Assembly: GCA_013397455.1 (NCBI GenBank)
Contig: VYZB01000331.1
Location: 378,242 to 442,241 of the forward strand
From: Crotophaga sulcirostris
Lineage: Eukaryota; Chordata; Aves; Cuculiformes; Crotophagidae
DNA length: 64,000 bases
Reading direction: 5' to 3'
The position numbers and the translations under genes were made by a program. Shown piece after piece: positions 24,101 through 39,100 of the stretch (position 1 is the stretch's first letter; the number at the start of each line of letters is the position of its first letter). The notes beneath the pieces were generated by a model. The model did not search any database. It saw only the letters and a program-made list of their open reading frames with translations, and was not told where the DNA came from.

Positions 24101-26228
24101 ACCCAGGAAGTTTCCTTGAGTCCTATTTTCCTTGTAATCTCTTTGCACATGGCCCGCTTTTTAACCCAAATGCATGGATGTTTTAAAAGCATTGTCCAGA
24201 GTTTCAGGGAAATAGCCATTTGTTTCTCCCTCATCTTCTTGTTTGTTTCTCTGCTGATGAGATTATACTTAGTGATCTACCTGGGCCCAAGGAAGGCATC
24301 AATATACTCTGTTTAACAGTAAGATCATTTGTTTGCTGTAGGTGAGATACAGTGAAGTCTTCACCTGCTAGTAAGAACTAAGTAATGCTATATAGCTACT
24401 AGTTCTAGCTAGCAAACGTGAAAAAATAATGTTATTCTTTGTTGATCCCAGTGAAATAAAACCCACCTCCTTTATGTTTCTAGGCAGAGGAGCACAGAAC
24501 TGAGGGCTTCCAAACACTCTGCCCTCAGACTGAATGTCTAGTTAGAAAAAGGTTTTGTGTTGATACAACTCCATTGTAACATTGATTATCTGTGATCTTT
24601 GGTGGGAAGACTTAAACTTAGATCTGATAAAATACAGCTACAAATACATTTGTTTGGTATTTTCTGCCCTAGAAGGGGCAAAGGAGGGAGGAATTGGTCC
24701 CAATCTTCTAAATGTATTCACCACCAGATCTCCCAGGCTCTGACTGACACAAAACATTTTACTGAAGTTAATTCAAATAGTTACAGTGTTACTAATCCTC
24801 TGAACTTTAAATAGAAAATCTTTCAAGTTTAAGGCAATAGCAACTTCAAGAAATGTTTCAGATTTCAAGATTTGTAGTTAAAATTTCATCACACAGTAAG
24901 CAAGTGCTTGCATCTGGCAGAGCTAGCAAGAGTAGTCATCAACCATTGCCCTCGTATGCTAAAATGTGCCACTGTTGAAAAAGATATTAACTAAGGCAGC
25001 AGTTTCCACAGTTGTCCCAAAAGTAGAGAAATATCATCTAAAATTGCAGACTGCTGAATTGTGGCCATATTGTCCTTCATTACTTTTTTCCTAATTAATT
25101 TCTGGGAAAGTCAAGCTTGGAACTGTATATTGAAATTAGGAATTCGAGTCAATCATGACAATGTACACAGAGACAGTGTCTTCTCTCACTAGAACTGAGT
25201 TAGACAATTGCCTGAGAGACTCTCTAGCATCAGAGCCTATGATAAACTTGCACTACGACTTCTGAAAAATTAGGAGAGACTCCAAAAATCCACAGTACTA
25301 GACGTTTTCTTAAAAGGTGCTTGTTTAGCTGTGTTTAATGCACTTACAAAACTGCAGTTCCATTGTCTGGACCATGTTCTGTATCATGCTTCCCACTTAA
25401 TGTCTTCTTCCATATCACCAAGCAGGCCTTGACGTCACCCTCCATCTATGCCCTATGTTAACTTGTACCTGTTTGTTTCTTTCCATCCACAATTCATATT
25501 GTTTCAATGCTCCTGGGGACATTTCACTGCAACTGCTCAGTCTGCCTCTTGCTGCCAAGATTTCTTCCATTTCTTGTCTCCACATTTCACGTCCACATCT
25601 CGCACTGATCTCCTCATGCTCTCTCTTCCACATCTCTATTTCCTTTCCTGCTGTGGCTAGGGTCCTTCCTCATAAGTCTTCCTGCTGTTAAATCATTATT
25701 CTGAACCCAGATTCCCCTCAAGAAAGCTATATAGCCAATGGCCGTTCTCTTTTCTCAGCGCAGCTTTGCTCCAGCCATATCAAAGTCAACAGAAAACAGA
25801 GAAAATTCTATGCAGCTGAGTTGCTGGTTAGATGTTTGGCTGGTAATATGAATCTGAGGCTGTAAATAACAACAACAAAACTTCATGTCTGGAAGTATAA
25901 AGCTGAAATTTGTAAGAAACATTTAACACCTTTTTGCAATTACAATAAAAGTGCAAGCTGGTATGTACATTGCATATGCTTAATAGTGAGGAACCAGTGA
26001 AGTTTTCTTGGTAGGCTGCTTGGGACTGATTCAAGACAGAAACAAGACATTAAGGAATGTTCAGGGTCCAAAAGCCTTTAGAAAAGCTGGGGAAAAAATG
26101 TTTGGCCAGGAAGTTAGAGGAAACGTTTGTGCAGTGTAAATTAAATAAGCTTGACAGGGAAGGAGAATGGGACAAACAGTTCTCTTGGCTATTTTGCTGT
26201 GAAAGCTTATAAATTAAAGTTACAAACG
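21122..26228. other. gene-free single-copy DNA
   Basis: No recognisable feature. The 151-residue frame at 22326-22781 (plus) is hydrophobic in patches but lacks a coherent signal peptide or family motif, and other frames overlap it. Confidence 0.5.
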
Positions 26229-26308
26229 NNNNNNNNNNNNNNNNNNNNNNNNNNNNNNNNNNNNNNNNNNNNNNNNNNNNNNNNNNNNNNNNNNNNNNNN
26301 NNNNNNNN
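26229..26308. other. assembly gap of 80 N
   Basis: There are eighty undetermined bases. The flanks show no repeat or tandem sequence that would explain the gap. Open frames that run through it are artefacts. Confidence 1.
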
Positions 26309-29215
26309 TCCCTCTGTAAGAACAAATGCCTGTTTTTTGGCTGACAGAGAGCAAGATACAAAACTAAGCTCCTGCCAACATAATCAGACGTGGAAAGAAC
26401 ATAATTTACCTGCTGTAAAAAAAAAAGAAAGTAAATAACATCATAGATTCTGTCTGGAGACATCCTCTCACTATACCCCTCTGCTATTTGCTTTTGTTTC
26501 CCATTATCCTGTTTCTCAGAGGAACGCGTTGCAGCAGTGTTTGTATCCAGCCTTCCTGTTCTAGCTACTGAACAGTCCCTATTTCCAACCACAATTATCA
26601 GGCATTTATAACACAGCTGCAAAAACTCTGTTGTGGTTGAGCTGTAGGAAAGAAGGTATCTAAGGAAAGCAAAAAATATTTCCATTTTAAATACAAAAGC
26701 CTTCTATTTGTGGTTTAGTCAGTTCTGCCTAGATGTTAAAAATTTCATGCTGTTACCCAAAAATGAAAGGGTTTTTTTATGTCTCACACAACTTCCCCTC
26801 AAGTCTGTTTTGGTGTCTGTGCAATGTCTTCTATAAAATGCCAAGACGGCTGCAATATATGGACTGCTTCTAGAAATTGCATTTCATTCCTCATTTGTGA
26901 ATAATCTGTGTTTATGCGAATAGTCATGCTTCTGTGTCTCACCTGAAAGGCCAGAATATTAGCAACAGTAGAATACCATGGAATTCGTGAGAATAAAAGA
27001 CTCAACATGATGTCTTTCATAGTGAATTAAAACAAAATTACCATCAAAAAATCCAGAGAAGCAGGCTGTTACAAGCAGTGAGCTAGAAATACTGTTAGTG
27101 TTGTCATTGTTATCTTAGTCCTCTACTTCTCAAATATTTACTCCTAGAAACTGATCTGAATTTAGGAGTACAAAGAAATAGTACTATTCAAAAAAATCCT
27201 CTTTGTGTTTCATACAAAAGTACCCCAACCCACCAACTAGCAAGCAAAGCAGTAAACACTAGTAAATAAAAAGGATGCTTGCAGATGAATGAGTCACTGA
27301 GTCATCTTGATACAGTTCTTTCAAGTAAATGGCATGCCCACGACATGAGGTGGTGGCATCTCTAAGAACTACAATGATTTTTCTTTTTATGATAGTGCAG
27401 TACCTATGCTTTATCAGGCTATATTTTGCAGCAGCAATAAAGACTTTCTCTCTTTCACAGGAGTCATTTTTTACCTGCTTACACATACACAAATCTGAAG
27501 CTGCAGGCATTTGAACACAACTGGTAGTAAGACGGAAACAAGGCAAGCTTTGGACTTAATCTGCTTCTTATTTTTTTCCCTCTACCCAGTGGACAGTTGT
27601 TTTTGCCTAGAATCATTTTGCTATTTTAGGCTCCTAGAAACTGTTTTGGACCTGCCTGAAATCACTCTGCAGGCAACTCTATTTAACTGGCTCATTGGTA
27701 TAATCTCGGTATATCAGTGGATTAAACTAACAATCCCCATCTTTCTTACAACCAATGTGGCAAACTGCTAGATGAAAATACTTGCCAAGTATTTCGGCTC
27801 AGGCATTTCTAGGTTTGCAGTTGTAACATGTTTTTCCCAGAGCTGGTGTGCAGCCGAGGCCTCCACAGGGTATAGGCAGGCTGTCAGGAGAAAGATGCCT
27901 GCAGATGCAACAGGCCTTTCTTAATTTCAAAATCCAGTGCTCATGAAGACTTCTATCCCTGCAGATTGTGGGTGTACACATCCTTCTAAATGCAGTTAAA
28001 ACCCTTGCAGCCTGGCTGAAGCTATAAATATATGTGTGCAGAAGTGAGCACAAGCACAGGGGAGCATATGAGCAGACTAACCATATGAACTGGCTAACAA
28101 CCAGGATTCTAGAAAAAAAAATAAATAAGAAAATGATTAAAAAGATGTCTGTGTGTAACTGTATGTAAATTAATATAAAAAATGAAGGAAGCTAGGGATC
28201 TTTCTCTGTCTTTCAGGGATCTTTCAGGGCAGAACTGAGAGCATCAGGGTCATCTCTGTATGAGACATCCACTTAATGCATTTCAAGACCTGGCAAAGGC
28301 TTCAGTCCACCTGTTTTATTTATGATTAAATGTTAAGTAAATGCAAAGGGAGCAATTGCTTCTGTTATGAGGATTTATAGCACCTTTCGATCTTAAACCG
28401 TAACAAAATATTCTTCAGTCGTCCCAGAATGGAAAGATGCCAGAATAGATTTAAGACATTTCAGCCAAAGGGTAATCCAACTAGCTGGTGGTTATGTCTC
28501 TAATTTCATATCTTGCAGGCTTAAGGCTGCTTTACTTTATGTCAGTTATTCTTTGTACCCCTTGTCCTGCTTGATGAGGTGGTGGTGTAAGTTAGTCCCA
28601 GCCATACCCTCTTTGTGCACGTATTACCACATACTGTGACATTAGGGGGTATTAGCAGTTAATGTCTCATCCACATCACATGGTGATACCTCTAGGATAA
28701 AAAATCTGTGAAAAATCAGTTTTATCTAACTAATCAAGATACTACACCTGCAAGGTAAGCCTCTTCACATTTGTGATTTTCAGTTACTCCATCTCTGAAA
28801 CAATTATATTATTAGTTACCTATATACATGCCTTGTGAATACATTGAATTAGAAAGTGCACATCAATTGTGTTACTGGCTTAACTCTCTACAGGAGAATT
28901 CAGCAAAATCCCCCTGTGATTCAGGGAAGGTGGGCCAATACCTGTACTACAATTCTTTCCCAGTCCTCAGGAATTTTCTAAAAGCACTTATGGCAGATGA
29001 GTATTTCTCTGCCCTGCAACTTTGGGCAGCCAATTTTTCCTGAGAAATCATAGACATCTGAGTATTTAGGAATAACTCAAATCAGTAAAAAATCAGTTTC
29101 ACCCTCCTGAGGCTCAGCATCTCCTCTATGTGGATCTCAGCTGTGGTTCAGACTGAGCGTTTGAATGTTTGGATCATCTAAGAACTGTCTTTACAGAAAT
29201 ATATCATTCTCTGTA
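26309..29215. other. gene-free single-copy DNA
   Basis: I see no gene, tRNA or CR1 here. Homopolymers are short. Confidence 0.55.
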
Positions 29216-29345
29216 AAGACAAATATATACATGTGTGTGTATGTATATTTATATAGGTATATTATATATGCACACACGTATGTATAAATATGTGTATACA
29301 TCCATGTATACACATAAATATGTGTATATATGTGTGTCTACACAT
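29216..29345. repeat. TA/TG mixed microsatellite
   Basis: Interspersed ATATAT, GTGTGT, TATACA and CACACA blocks give long alternating purine-pyrimidine DNA with many short self-complementary pieces (for example TGTATACA). Repeat length is probably variable. Confidence 0.9.
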
Positions 29346-29867
29346 GAGAAGAACAGCTTAGGTTTCTAAAATCATATGTGTGTGACTAAATACACAACAT
29401 CTGTGCTGATCCTTGAATTTCTTTCAATAAAGATGTACAACCCAGCATGAAGGAAGAAACAGAGCTTGCCTTTGTGCATTATGCTCTGTTTGGAGAAACA
29501 CTGCTGTGTGTATTGCTTGTTATAGTCAGCTGCTCAGAGTTTTTTACATGCCATAAAATGGAGACTTCTGGTCCTTGCCACACAATTTGTGAAAGTTTTC
29601 TTTACTAAGTGAGATGTTTGGGAGGATGATAATTAAGTATTCTTTCATGTTTGCTGCCTAGTTTAATTACTGTGTATTTACTTAAATGAGTCCAGGTGAT
29701 TTTTTCTTTCCATCTAAGCCTCATTAAGAAAAGAATACCTAATTGGAACCTACTGTTTTATTCATTCAGCTTTTGTTCTCAGTACTTGGGTAAAGGGACA
29801 AGGGGGAGGGAAAGAGCCTAGAGCTGGGAGAGATCCAGGTACCCTACCTGTGTTTTCCAGTAATAAA

Positions 29868-30178
29868 TTAGAGAACAGCAGACCCAGGGAGGCTGGAAGG
29901 GACTGTGGGTCCCTTAAGGCAGGCTCAGCCGTGTCCTTAGACAGAGCTGCTCAGGGCTTTGCTCAGACAGGGTGTGAAACTCCCCAACGCTGGAGATACC
30001 CCAACCTCCGTGGTCCTCAGCTGCACCATTGTGCTGTCTTTGTGGGGAAAGGCCTTTCCTTATTTCCATCCCGAGTCTCTCATGTTTCAGCTTCTGCTGC
30101 TCCCTCTTATCCTCCCACTACTCCCTGCACCTCCCACCAGTTTGTGGATGTCCTTCCTGTATTGAGCAGCCGAATCAC
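29868..30178 (-). mobile_element. CR1 3' fragment, minus strand
   Basis: Read on the plus strand this is the reverse complement of a CR1 3' region. It shows GGCTGGAAGGGACTGTGGG, then CTGCTCAGGGCTTTGCTCAG with ACAGGG, then TGTGGGGAAAGGCCTTTCCT before TATTTCC. These correspond to the CR1 3' UTR and the end of ORF2 in reverse. The copy is divergent and lacks a clear terminal octamer repeat. Frames at 29850-30197 and 29959-30165 on the plus strand are antisense readings of it and not genes. Confidence 0.78.
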
Positions 30179-33100
30179 GACACAGACCATCTACTGAATC
30201 TGTAAACAAACAATTTAATTAAAACATGCAAAAGCATGTTACATTGTGTTTTTTTATCTCTGTTACTTCATGTATATATGTTTTTTAGTGTTTCCTCAAA
30301 TCTTGTCTATCTACAAGCACCAAAGAATTCATTTGGAACAATCAGTTACATAGAAATCCTGCAGGACTTAATGGGAATTTCACAAAATTTAGTTACGTAG
30401 TTTCATAAATCTGGATATTTTAGGCAGAGTTGGAGGTCTCTGAAGATGAAAATGCATTTTTTTCTCTTTTGATTCTGTCTGCCAGTTCCTATATATTTTC
30501 ATCCTTCTTCTTTTTGCTTAATTCATCTGGAGATTGTTCCTTTGAACATTTCCTTCCAAGCACTCATTCTTTCTCTGTATTTGACCTGGGAGCAACTTAC
30601 CTGTACTCTAAGTCTCATGCTGCATTCAAGGTCTTGAGGATGATCGAGTGTGGTTTTGAGGGCAAAGGATGAATCAAAAAAAGAAAAGAAGATCATGAAT
30701 GACCCAGGGACTGAAGGCAAGCAGAGAACTTTTTTATAATGTCTGTATACATATGTGTAAAAATTAGCAGGTTTTTTCTTCATGTATGGTTTTGGGGGTT
30801 GATTTTGGGGGTTTCTTTTGTTGTTTTGGGTTTGTTTTTTTTCAGAGAGGGACAGGGCCAGGGAGCAGGGAAGGAAGCCAAAACATCAAGGAAATGACAA
30901 GCAGTTTAGATTCTGGTGTAACCAAATACTGTTTGATCATATAATCTTAGTGCAAGTGAGTGATGTTTTCCACTAGGGGAATGGGAAACAAGAAGTAGAG
31001 TATTAGCATTCTGCAAGTAAAAGTAACAGGACAGATTGTGTTTTAGGAAAGATGTTAACTATAGTAAGAAGAGAAAACAGGTTTTACACTGATCTTTCGA
31101 CAGAAAGAGCAAAGTAAAGCTGACACAGTCTTTCCTCCCCTGGAAAAAAGTTACGTGGTTGATATATCTCCCCCGTGTTGTACTTTCCACGCGTAACAGT
31201 TCAGTAAATGAGAACTGTCAGGATGCTTCTCTAGTCATCTGTGTGGTATCTGAGAAGGGTGGAGAGAAAATAAATCAACACTCTCTCTGTGAGGGGGTTT
31301 TAAAAACCCCTGTTTTCATGGTCTTCATATACAGTGGTGTGCAACTGCAGCATCAGTGAAAATTAATGGAGCTGTGGATACTTCAGTGACAGGTAAACTG
31401 GTGGAAGTAAACTGGAAGAAAGGTAAGGAGATGTCATCTAGCAATAATGTTCTTCAGAACTTTCTGATAAGTAAAATGGAGTATTTTAAAGCAGCATTAC
31501 CGAGATCTGGTAAAACTCAAAGATTTGCTAGCATTTTGCAGTTTCTCAGCATAGAATTTGGGAGAAGAAAGTAAGATATTAAACAAAGCTCTGTGTGAAC
31601 ATTAATACAATTCTTTGCATTGGATCATTTTCAAGGAAGAAGGAGATAGTATTTGGTCCTGTGGATATTAAAGTGAATTATATAAATATAAGAAAATATT
31701 GAGTATAGAAGGTATCCCTGTCCATGGTGGGAACGTGTGTCCACACATCGTCTGTAGTGCTTTATTTATAATGTTCATTAGATATTTACCCCAGCTAGAT
31801 ACCCAAAGAGAATGTACGATAAATATTTCCTTTTGCATCAAATTTTAGCAATTTTTCATGGGCTCTCTCATTAAAATGCACACACAGATACAAACACACA
31901 TGCAAAGATGTGTGAGATGGTACTTCCCTTTCCCAGTGGATGAATACCAGCTTCGTTTAAAAAAATTGGGGCTGACAGATCATTTTCAGCAATTGCAGAA
32001 TCTTTCTAATAACGTTTTCTAGTTTTAATGGCACAATATCTTCCATTTTAGTACCTTAAAATATAAAAGAACATCGACCTCAGCATAACATGTTAACCTG
32101 TTGGCAAGTGCTATCTACACTTCAATGGACTTCCAAACACCTCTCTGTGTTTGGGATTACAAACAATACGTATGACACATCTCTTTTATTTTTTTTCCCC
32201 CTAATAATGAGGAAGTTTATATTTCTTCGGATTAAGTATTAAGGCAATCCTTCTGCCCTTTTGTACTTATTTTCAATACACAATATGAAGTATTAACAAT
32301 ACAGAAGTGTTTATATTACGTAGCATACACATGTCAGCGAAGCATAGTCTCTTGGTGCATGACACTGTATTTGAGTAACAATTTTTGCATTGCAAAGACC
32401 GTGAGTAGACAATGTAGTCAAAGGGTTGTGGACCACAGAAACTCTGCAGTATCAGAATGCTGGATGATTATCTATTTTTTCTCATTTATCTATGAGAAAG
32501 CAAAAAGTTCAGCTCTCTGTGCCTGCATTAGCTGCCTGCTACCATGCCAATGCAATGATAGACCAGCTCGATAGTGGAAACAGTTTTAAAACATCATTTT
32601 TTGTGAGGTGTCATTAGGACCTATCCTCTGGAGTGCTCATGTTTATGCAAAAGGACTATGAGGCCTGGAAGTCCTTCCATTTCTTTATGTGATAACTGAT
32701 GTGCATATTTATATACATATTTCTGCAGGATGGTGATGTAACTTTGTTAGTGATTGTTCTTTTCCATTTTCCAGTTGGTTTGGCTTATCATTCAGTTTAA
32801 CTCCACTTTCAAGCCCTTTGGCTATACCTTACTCTTCAACTAAACAATTTCAACTTAAAAGACTTCTAATTTCTGTCAGCATTTGGAAGAAAAATTTTGC
32901 ATTTTTCTTCGTGGGAAAAAATGGTATGTTCTTTTCCTGAAGCCAGCTAAGCTACTTCAAATCCTAGAAAAAATACTATAATTTTTTTTTGTTTTCTGCC
33001 CAAACTAGCAGGTCAGATTAAAAGCCATGGAAATCTATCAGCCAGCTGTTTAAGTGCAAGCACTATATATTACCTTTTCTTCCTAGTATATGACTTCCAA

Positions 33101-36100
33101 TTAGAAAATTCAAATTAAGAACATAAATTTTAAAGACAAAATTGCTTGTCTGAATGCAGGCTTGGAAGCAAAAATCATTTCCTTGCCATACAATACAATG
33201 CAGTGCAATAATCCCCCAGCTTTCACTGAACGAGGAAAAAAGTAACTTTATCAGTGCCTGGTTAATACTCTTGAAACCGAAAGAAGTATTTGCACATGAT
33301 CCTGGAGTTGTTATTACACATCACTTGCTGATAATTGTGCTCCAAATAAAGGGTTAATCTGCATACATCTTTCCTGTGTCAAATTGCTCAGTCTGATCTG
33401 CAGAGATAACAAATATGAAAATCTTAACTTTTCCAGAGCTCTGTCTGAAGGTCCAGCCAGGAGCAGGGTTTAAGTACCTCCAAGTATAATCATATTTGAT
33501 CCTAAAACTGCAAAAACTCTGAGTAAAATTGTCCCCTCTGACTGGTGATACAGATATTTGCTTTTATTTTTCTTGCTGTCCTGTGCTCGGAAGAAAATAA
33601 ATTTGTACTTTAGAGGCATATTTTGCAGATAATAAATCAGCAGAATGAAAATGCCTAAACGTGGCAGAAAAATTGTGATTTGTCTCACTATGAGTATTTT
33701 TATTTTTAAAAAATTTTCTTTTTGTGAATTTTTTGCTCTGTGAGTTACCAGTTTCTAATTACACCTTCTCACAATGTAAACAGATGAATTTGATTTGCTG
33801 CAGCGAGCTTTTCCATAAATATTATCAGAATTTCTTACTGATAAGAAGCACACGGATATTTTCTGAAAAGCTTTCTTTTTAACATAAACGTTAGGTGTAA
33901 TGTGAGTATAAATCTGAGATTGTAAGACGAAGAGTCTCAGAGTCCCTCAAGTGGTGACTCATGAGAATTGCAGCAGAATGCGAAGCGGTTCCAATTCAGA
34001 ACGGAGCAGGCGCTTTTGCAAGGAACAAATTATTTTGAACGTAAGTAAGTACTGAGAAGAAAAACAGACGGTTTAAAATTATGGCCGTTTGCTATAGAAC
34101 GTATTTTCTATGTCTTTTAAATAGTGCCATAGTTAGAATTTTGCTGTGTAAAGTTATTTATTCCTTCTTTGGGTCTGTATTCTGATCTTAGATGGGTTTG
34201 GTTTTATCTATTAGTGGCAGTATTAGGCTCAAAAATTTTAAATTAAGAGTGCCTAAGTTTGTCTGCACGATTAGGTTTTGTTTCGGAATAAATTGAAAAG
34301 GGAGTGCATGCTTCTCTTTGTTTAAAATTAACAACTAACTTGTGTGCATCTCCACACAACGTTCACACTGATGACAAGTTAATTTTGTAAGACTTTGTGG
34401 TGTTTCTCTCAGTGCATTTACTACTTACAACAGATTTTATTTAGAACTGAACTGTGCCCCAGAGTTGTCCTTTTGTATTTTTACTGTTGCCTAGTATCTC
34501 TCAAGGACCGTACGCTGTATTATTTTCCTACATAAAAGCTAGCAGGTGGGTCTTGGTGGGAGACTGGTCCGTGGAGTGGTGCATTTTTGTTTTGCTGTGC
34601 TTTCAATTTGACAGTGTTGGCTTAGTACCACCATTCGCCATTACCTTCTTTACAGCTGAAAGCTGATGCCCTGCATGTGTGCTTCTGAGCAACTGCAGCT
34701 ATGTGCAAGTGAACAAAAGACTTCTTGATGATGCTGAAACCATGACCTTCTGTCACATGCTTCTCCACACCAGAGAGGGTTTCAGATGAAGTTCTGGATA
34801 TTTAAGGACTTGTGCAATTACCATCTGGAAGATTTCTTCACCACAGCTGCTATTCATCCCCTCAAGTCTGTTCTTTCCCTCCTCCTTATTTTAGCATTAA
34901 TCTCTCCCATAACCCCTCAAATAATTAGTACACAAAAATTCAACTGCGAAGAAATCCAAGTTGCTCTTCAAAGAGAGAATTAGAAGCATACATTTCTCCT
35001 GTATCCTTACAAACGCTTTTCCTTCATTTGTACATCACATGTTATGAAGCCTCCATGCATGAATTCTGTAACAGAATACAGCTGGATTAGAATTGATTGA
35101 AGCATGTCATTCATACTGCTTTCATTCACGAAGAATCTTGTTTATGGTCCTTGGAAGAAAAACTTCCAAAAGTGACTAATGTGGTTTGTCACATGGGAGG
35201 AAATCACTTGTGTTGTTAGCTGTCTCCATAGTTCATTTTAAAACTCTAGGCACGCTATGCACAATACATCTCAGTGTTGTAATCCACCTGTAGAAGACAG
35301 AGATCAGAAAAAAGAGAGCTCTTCTGGCTGAAGCTGCTCAAATGCCCCAAGTTCGTTGTGGATGAGAGGTTCAGGAAAACACACTCCCCCTCCTTTGGCT
35401 GTGTGCTGTGTGCTGCATCCCTTACTCCTTTCCTGGCTAAAGAATCAGCTTTTCTGTGCACATTTGCCAAGGGCCACACTTCTCTCCACGATGTGTGTCT
35501 GTGTGCTACTGGCACTGAATGCAAACTGGGAACAAGACCTGGCTTTGTGGTCTTGCCTGTACTGCACCTAATTGCAGGCAGGCCCCTCTGTGACCTCAGT
35601 GAAACCTAGCTGACAGCTCAGGATCCACCTTAAATAAATACTTTGGAAACAGTAAAAAGTAAGCCAAACCAAACCAAACCAATTAAGCCAAACCAAAACA
35701 ATTAAGCCAAAACAAAGGCAGAACTGTGTGTGCATGGGGAGAAATGCAAAGGGATTTTTTTCAGATGGGCTTTACTAATCTTCACTGTTCTACAATGTGT
35801 TCTTAATGTCACTTTCATAATGGCTCCATTTACACAAGGACATGAACCTTCACACCTTTTAAGAGGAAAGATCTGCTTCACAGAGCTTTTGGGAGTTACT
35901 ATGATTTTTAAACTGCTTTCCTGCTTCCTAGGTAGTTAATAATAAGGATTCTAACATCACAAATATTAGCTACTAGCAAAACAGTATACTTTTATGTAGT
36001 ATTTAGCAAAAATAGAGTAGATTTTAAGCAATCCTGTCTATATCAACAAGCTTTCATAGGAAGTTCTCTATAAACAGAAAGACAGGAGGTTTCTTAAACT

Positions 36101-39100
36101 TGCAAAGTTGAAAAGTCTTCTAGAAATAATTAAGGTATGGTTGGGTATTCAGTTCCCATGGTTCTTCCTTACAGTCTGCAGGGATGAAGGAAAATCGTGT
36201 CCAGCCCTGCACAGAACTGGAGTGGCTGACATTCCTGTTAGAACTGCACTGCTTCATTTTACATCTGTAATGATACTTGGTAGGTGTTTATTGAGTTGGC
36301 AGCATGGAGGCAGTTCTGCCTTTTGGACAGTATGTCCCTCTGAAGTGAGAAAGCACTTGGACTGTAATGCAAGCTTATTGTTTAACCATATCTTCTTTAC
36401 AAATGTAAGCAGAAGCTGCTTGTACTGTAGCAACAGCTTGTGGTTTATCTCAGCCACACAATGAAATTTGAACACAACTTCTTTGCAGCAATCATCTTAC
36501 ATGATCGTAAAGATGTAAAAACTGATGGAGTGAATTTATTGCCTTTACAACTATCGACATAAAATGTCTAAGAAACTTTCAGGTTCACTTTGTATTGCCC
36601 TTGTTTTGGGTATGCTCTGTTTGTTCTAGATGTCCACTTCAATTTTTCCTGCTACAGCATGCAACTCTAGCATATTCTTCTCAGCAGCATCTTAAGACTG
36701 GGGAGCGTGGAACAGTTTCAGAACAAAAGGAAACATCTGCTCTTAACTTTATATTTGTTGGACAGTGTTGTTTATTGCCATAAATTCTGTCATGAACACC
36801 TTCTTAAAAGAAATATTTTATCAGAGAATAAGACTGGAATAATTCAGGGCAAGGAAATGTCTAGATTTCTTAACAAATATTAGAGGACCTGACATTAGTG
36901 CTGAAAATTTAGAATTTTAATCACTGTGTTCAAGTTGTTGCACTGCATGTTTTGGTTGTTTCTTTCAGTTTCAAAGGGGGATTTTATAGATGAACATAGA
37001 GTCTTGGAGTATGGATGGGGGAGATTTAATCAGTGCATACGGGAATGTACGATACCACCAGATTGCAATTATTAGACCATTTCCACTTTCTTAAGAAGAT
37101 CTTACTCTCAATTATTTGCTAGCAAATAAATGAGTAAACTAATAATAATGCTAGGGTCTTAGTCTTGCTTCCGTAATAGATGGCTCAGAAGAGATCCTTT
37201 GTAATTCAGTCTCAATACCATATGTCTCTGTTGACATTAAAGTGCTTAGTTCCAAATGAGTTGGCTTCATTCAAGCATCTTAATTCAAGAGTGGATGATT
37301 AGATCTTAAGCTAAAAACCTATTAGGATGTAAGCACTTATGCTGCTGAAAGGTATTAAAGGAACAGCATAGTATGGTTGCAGATAAATCCTCTATATCTC
37401 ATACTGCTTGGTTAAACCTTGTTTGATCTTAAAACAACATTAAAAACTAGCTTAAATGTTCCAAGTTGAATGTTGCATAAGAAAGCTCCAAGATATGTTA
37501 TGTGAAAATAAATTTTGATGGCTTTTTGAGAGGTGGGGAAGCTCAGATATGAGAACCTAACATTCTGTAAACAGAAATAACATACAATGCTTTAAATAGT
37601 GTGCAGACATATTTTTTATAATGGAAAATTGTATTTTTTACTTTAGTCAATAAAGCATAGCAAGATTAATAAGCAACTCCAGATAACTTTATTCAGTCAT
37701 TCCTTGGCATGGTAAGCAGCATTTTTGATAATCCTGCAAGCTGTGTATTTTATCTTATTTTTCATCTGCAGAGCAATATAAATTATGTAGTTACCAAAAA
37801 ACTCCACAATCCTTGTGTTGATTGAAAAGAATTACTGTCTGATTCTTTAATGAATAAAACTCAAATGTTGAAACGAAAAACCGTTATTTTGGGGGACTGA
37901 TTTATGGCACAATTTAATTCTGTAAATGACCCCTATATATGGCCACTGTAAATTTCTTTTCTGAATATATATTTTGCCTCCAGCCCTATAACAGAAATAG
38001 GGGAAGAAAATTAATGTATAAGTAATGTTGAAATCTTGCTTAAATACTATTTTATAAAACATTTAATACAAACAACAAAGATAAATAACTGAATTTCAGA
38101 ACCAGTCCTGTGATCTGTGGGATATAAAGTGGTGACCTTTTTTGAGTGCCTGGCTTTGGCTGTGTTTCCATAAATGGTTGCGGGGTAAGATTTTCAAGAC
38201 ACAACTACTCCATAATGGTCTGAATAACTATGAGTTATGTGAGAGTGCTCACACTTTGCTAATGGTCACGTTCCCTGCAGTAATGCAATATATGTTTAAA
38301 ATAATGATGAGTGTGTGTTATTGCCATATGAAATGAAATTTAATTCCTTCATGATGAATTACCTTTGCATACATATAGCCATCTTTTAGGGAATATAATT
38401 GGGTGAAATAAAAAAAAAAAGCTATGAAAAATCTGATTAAAAGTGCAATGACTTGCTTTGAGTTTGTCTTGATGGTGCTTACTTGTTGATGATTCATTGG
38501 CAGTTTACGTGATGCTGATTTGTCCTCATTCCTTGCTACAAAAATGACATTCAGAACCCTGGAGAAGATGGTGAACTCACCACTACTATACACACTGCTG
38601 TAATGCAGAAGGGGAAGCAGGAGTTACCTTTGCAGTCTATAGTAAAAAGAAGGGCATTTAGGATGTGTTTACTTGTGAAAAATGCATTAACTTCAAAAAC
38701 ACTTTTATAAATCAATTCTGTTGGAGAGCCATAGTCTCACTGATGAATGAACAGCGTGCTTTCTTCTTCCTTTCTATGAAGTTCTCATTTATTAAGCGCA
38801 AGTCAGTAAGGGGCCTCTGCTGTAGTTGAAAACAACACAACATTCATATTTAAGTAAGACAAAAAGTCACGGAGGTCTGTACTGCTACAGAGGTTGAGAA
38901 TCTCTTCTCTAGTCTTTTAACCCCATTTCTGTTTGGATGCTGAGTTGCTGCAGGTGAGAGTAACTAGAAATAGCTGTCTCTATCCCTGTCCTTGGCAATG
39001 CCATGGTCCATTGACCACACACAGCACTGCTGTTTACATGTGGTTTTGGAGATACGTCCTGTGCCCGTGTGCTGCTGGATCACACAGTAGTGGAATCCTG

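Noticed and set aside
26050..26685. 211-residue minus-strand frame
   Set aside because: It runs through the 80-N gap, so its length is an artefact.
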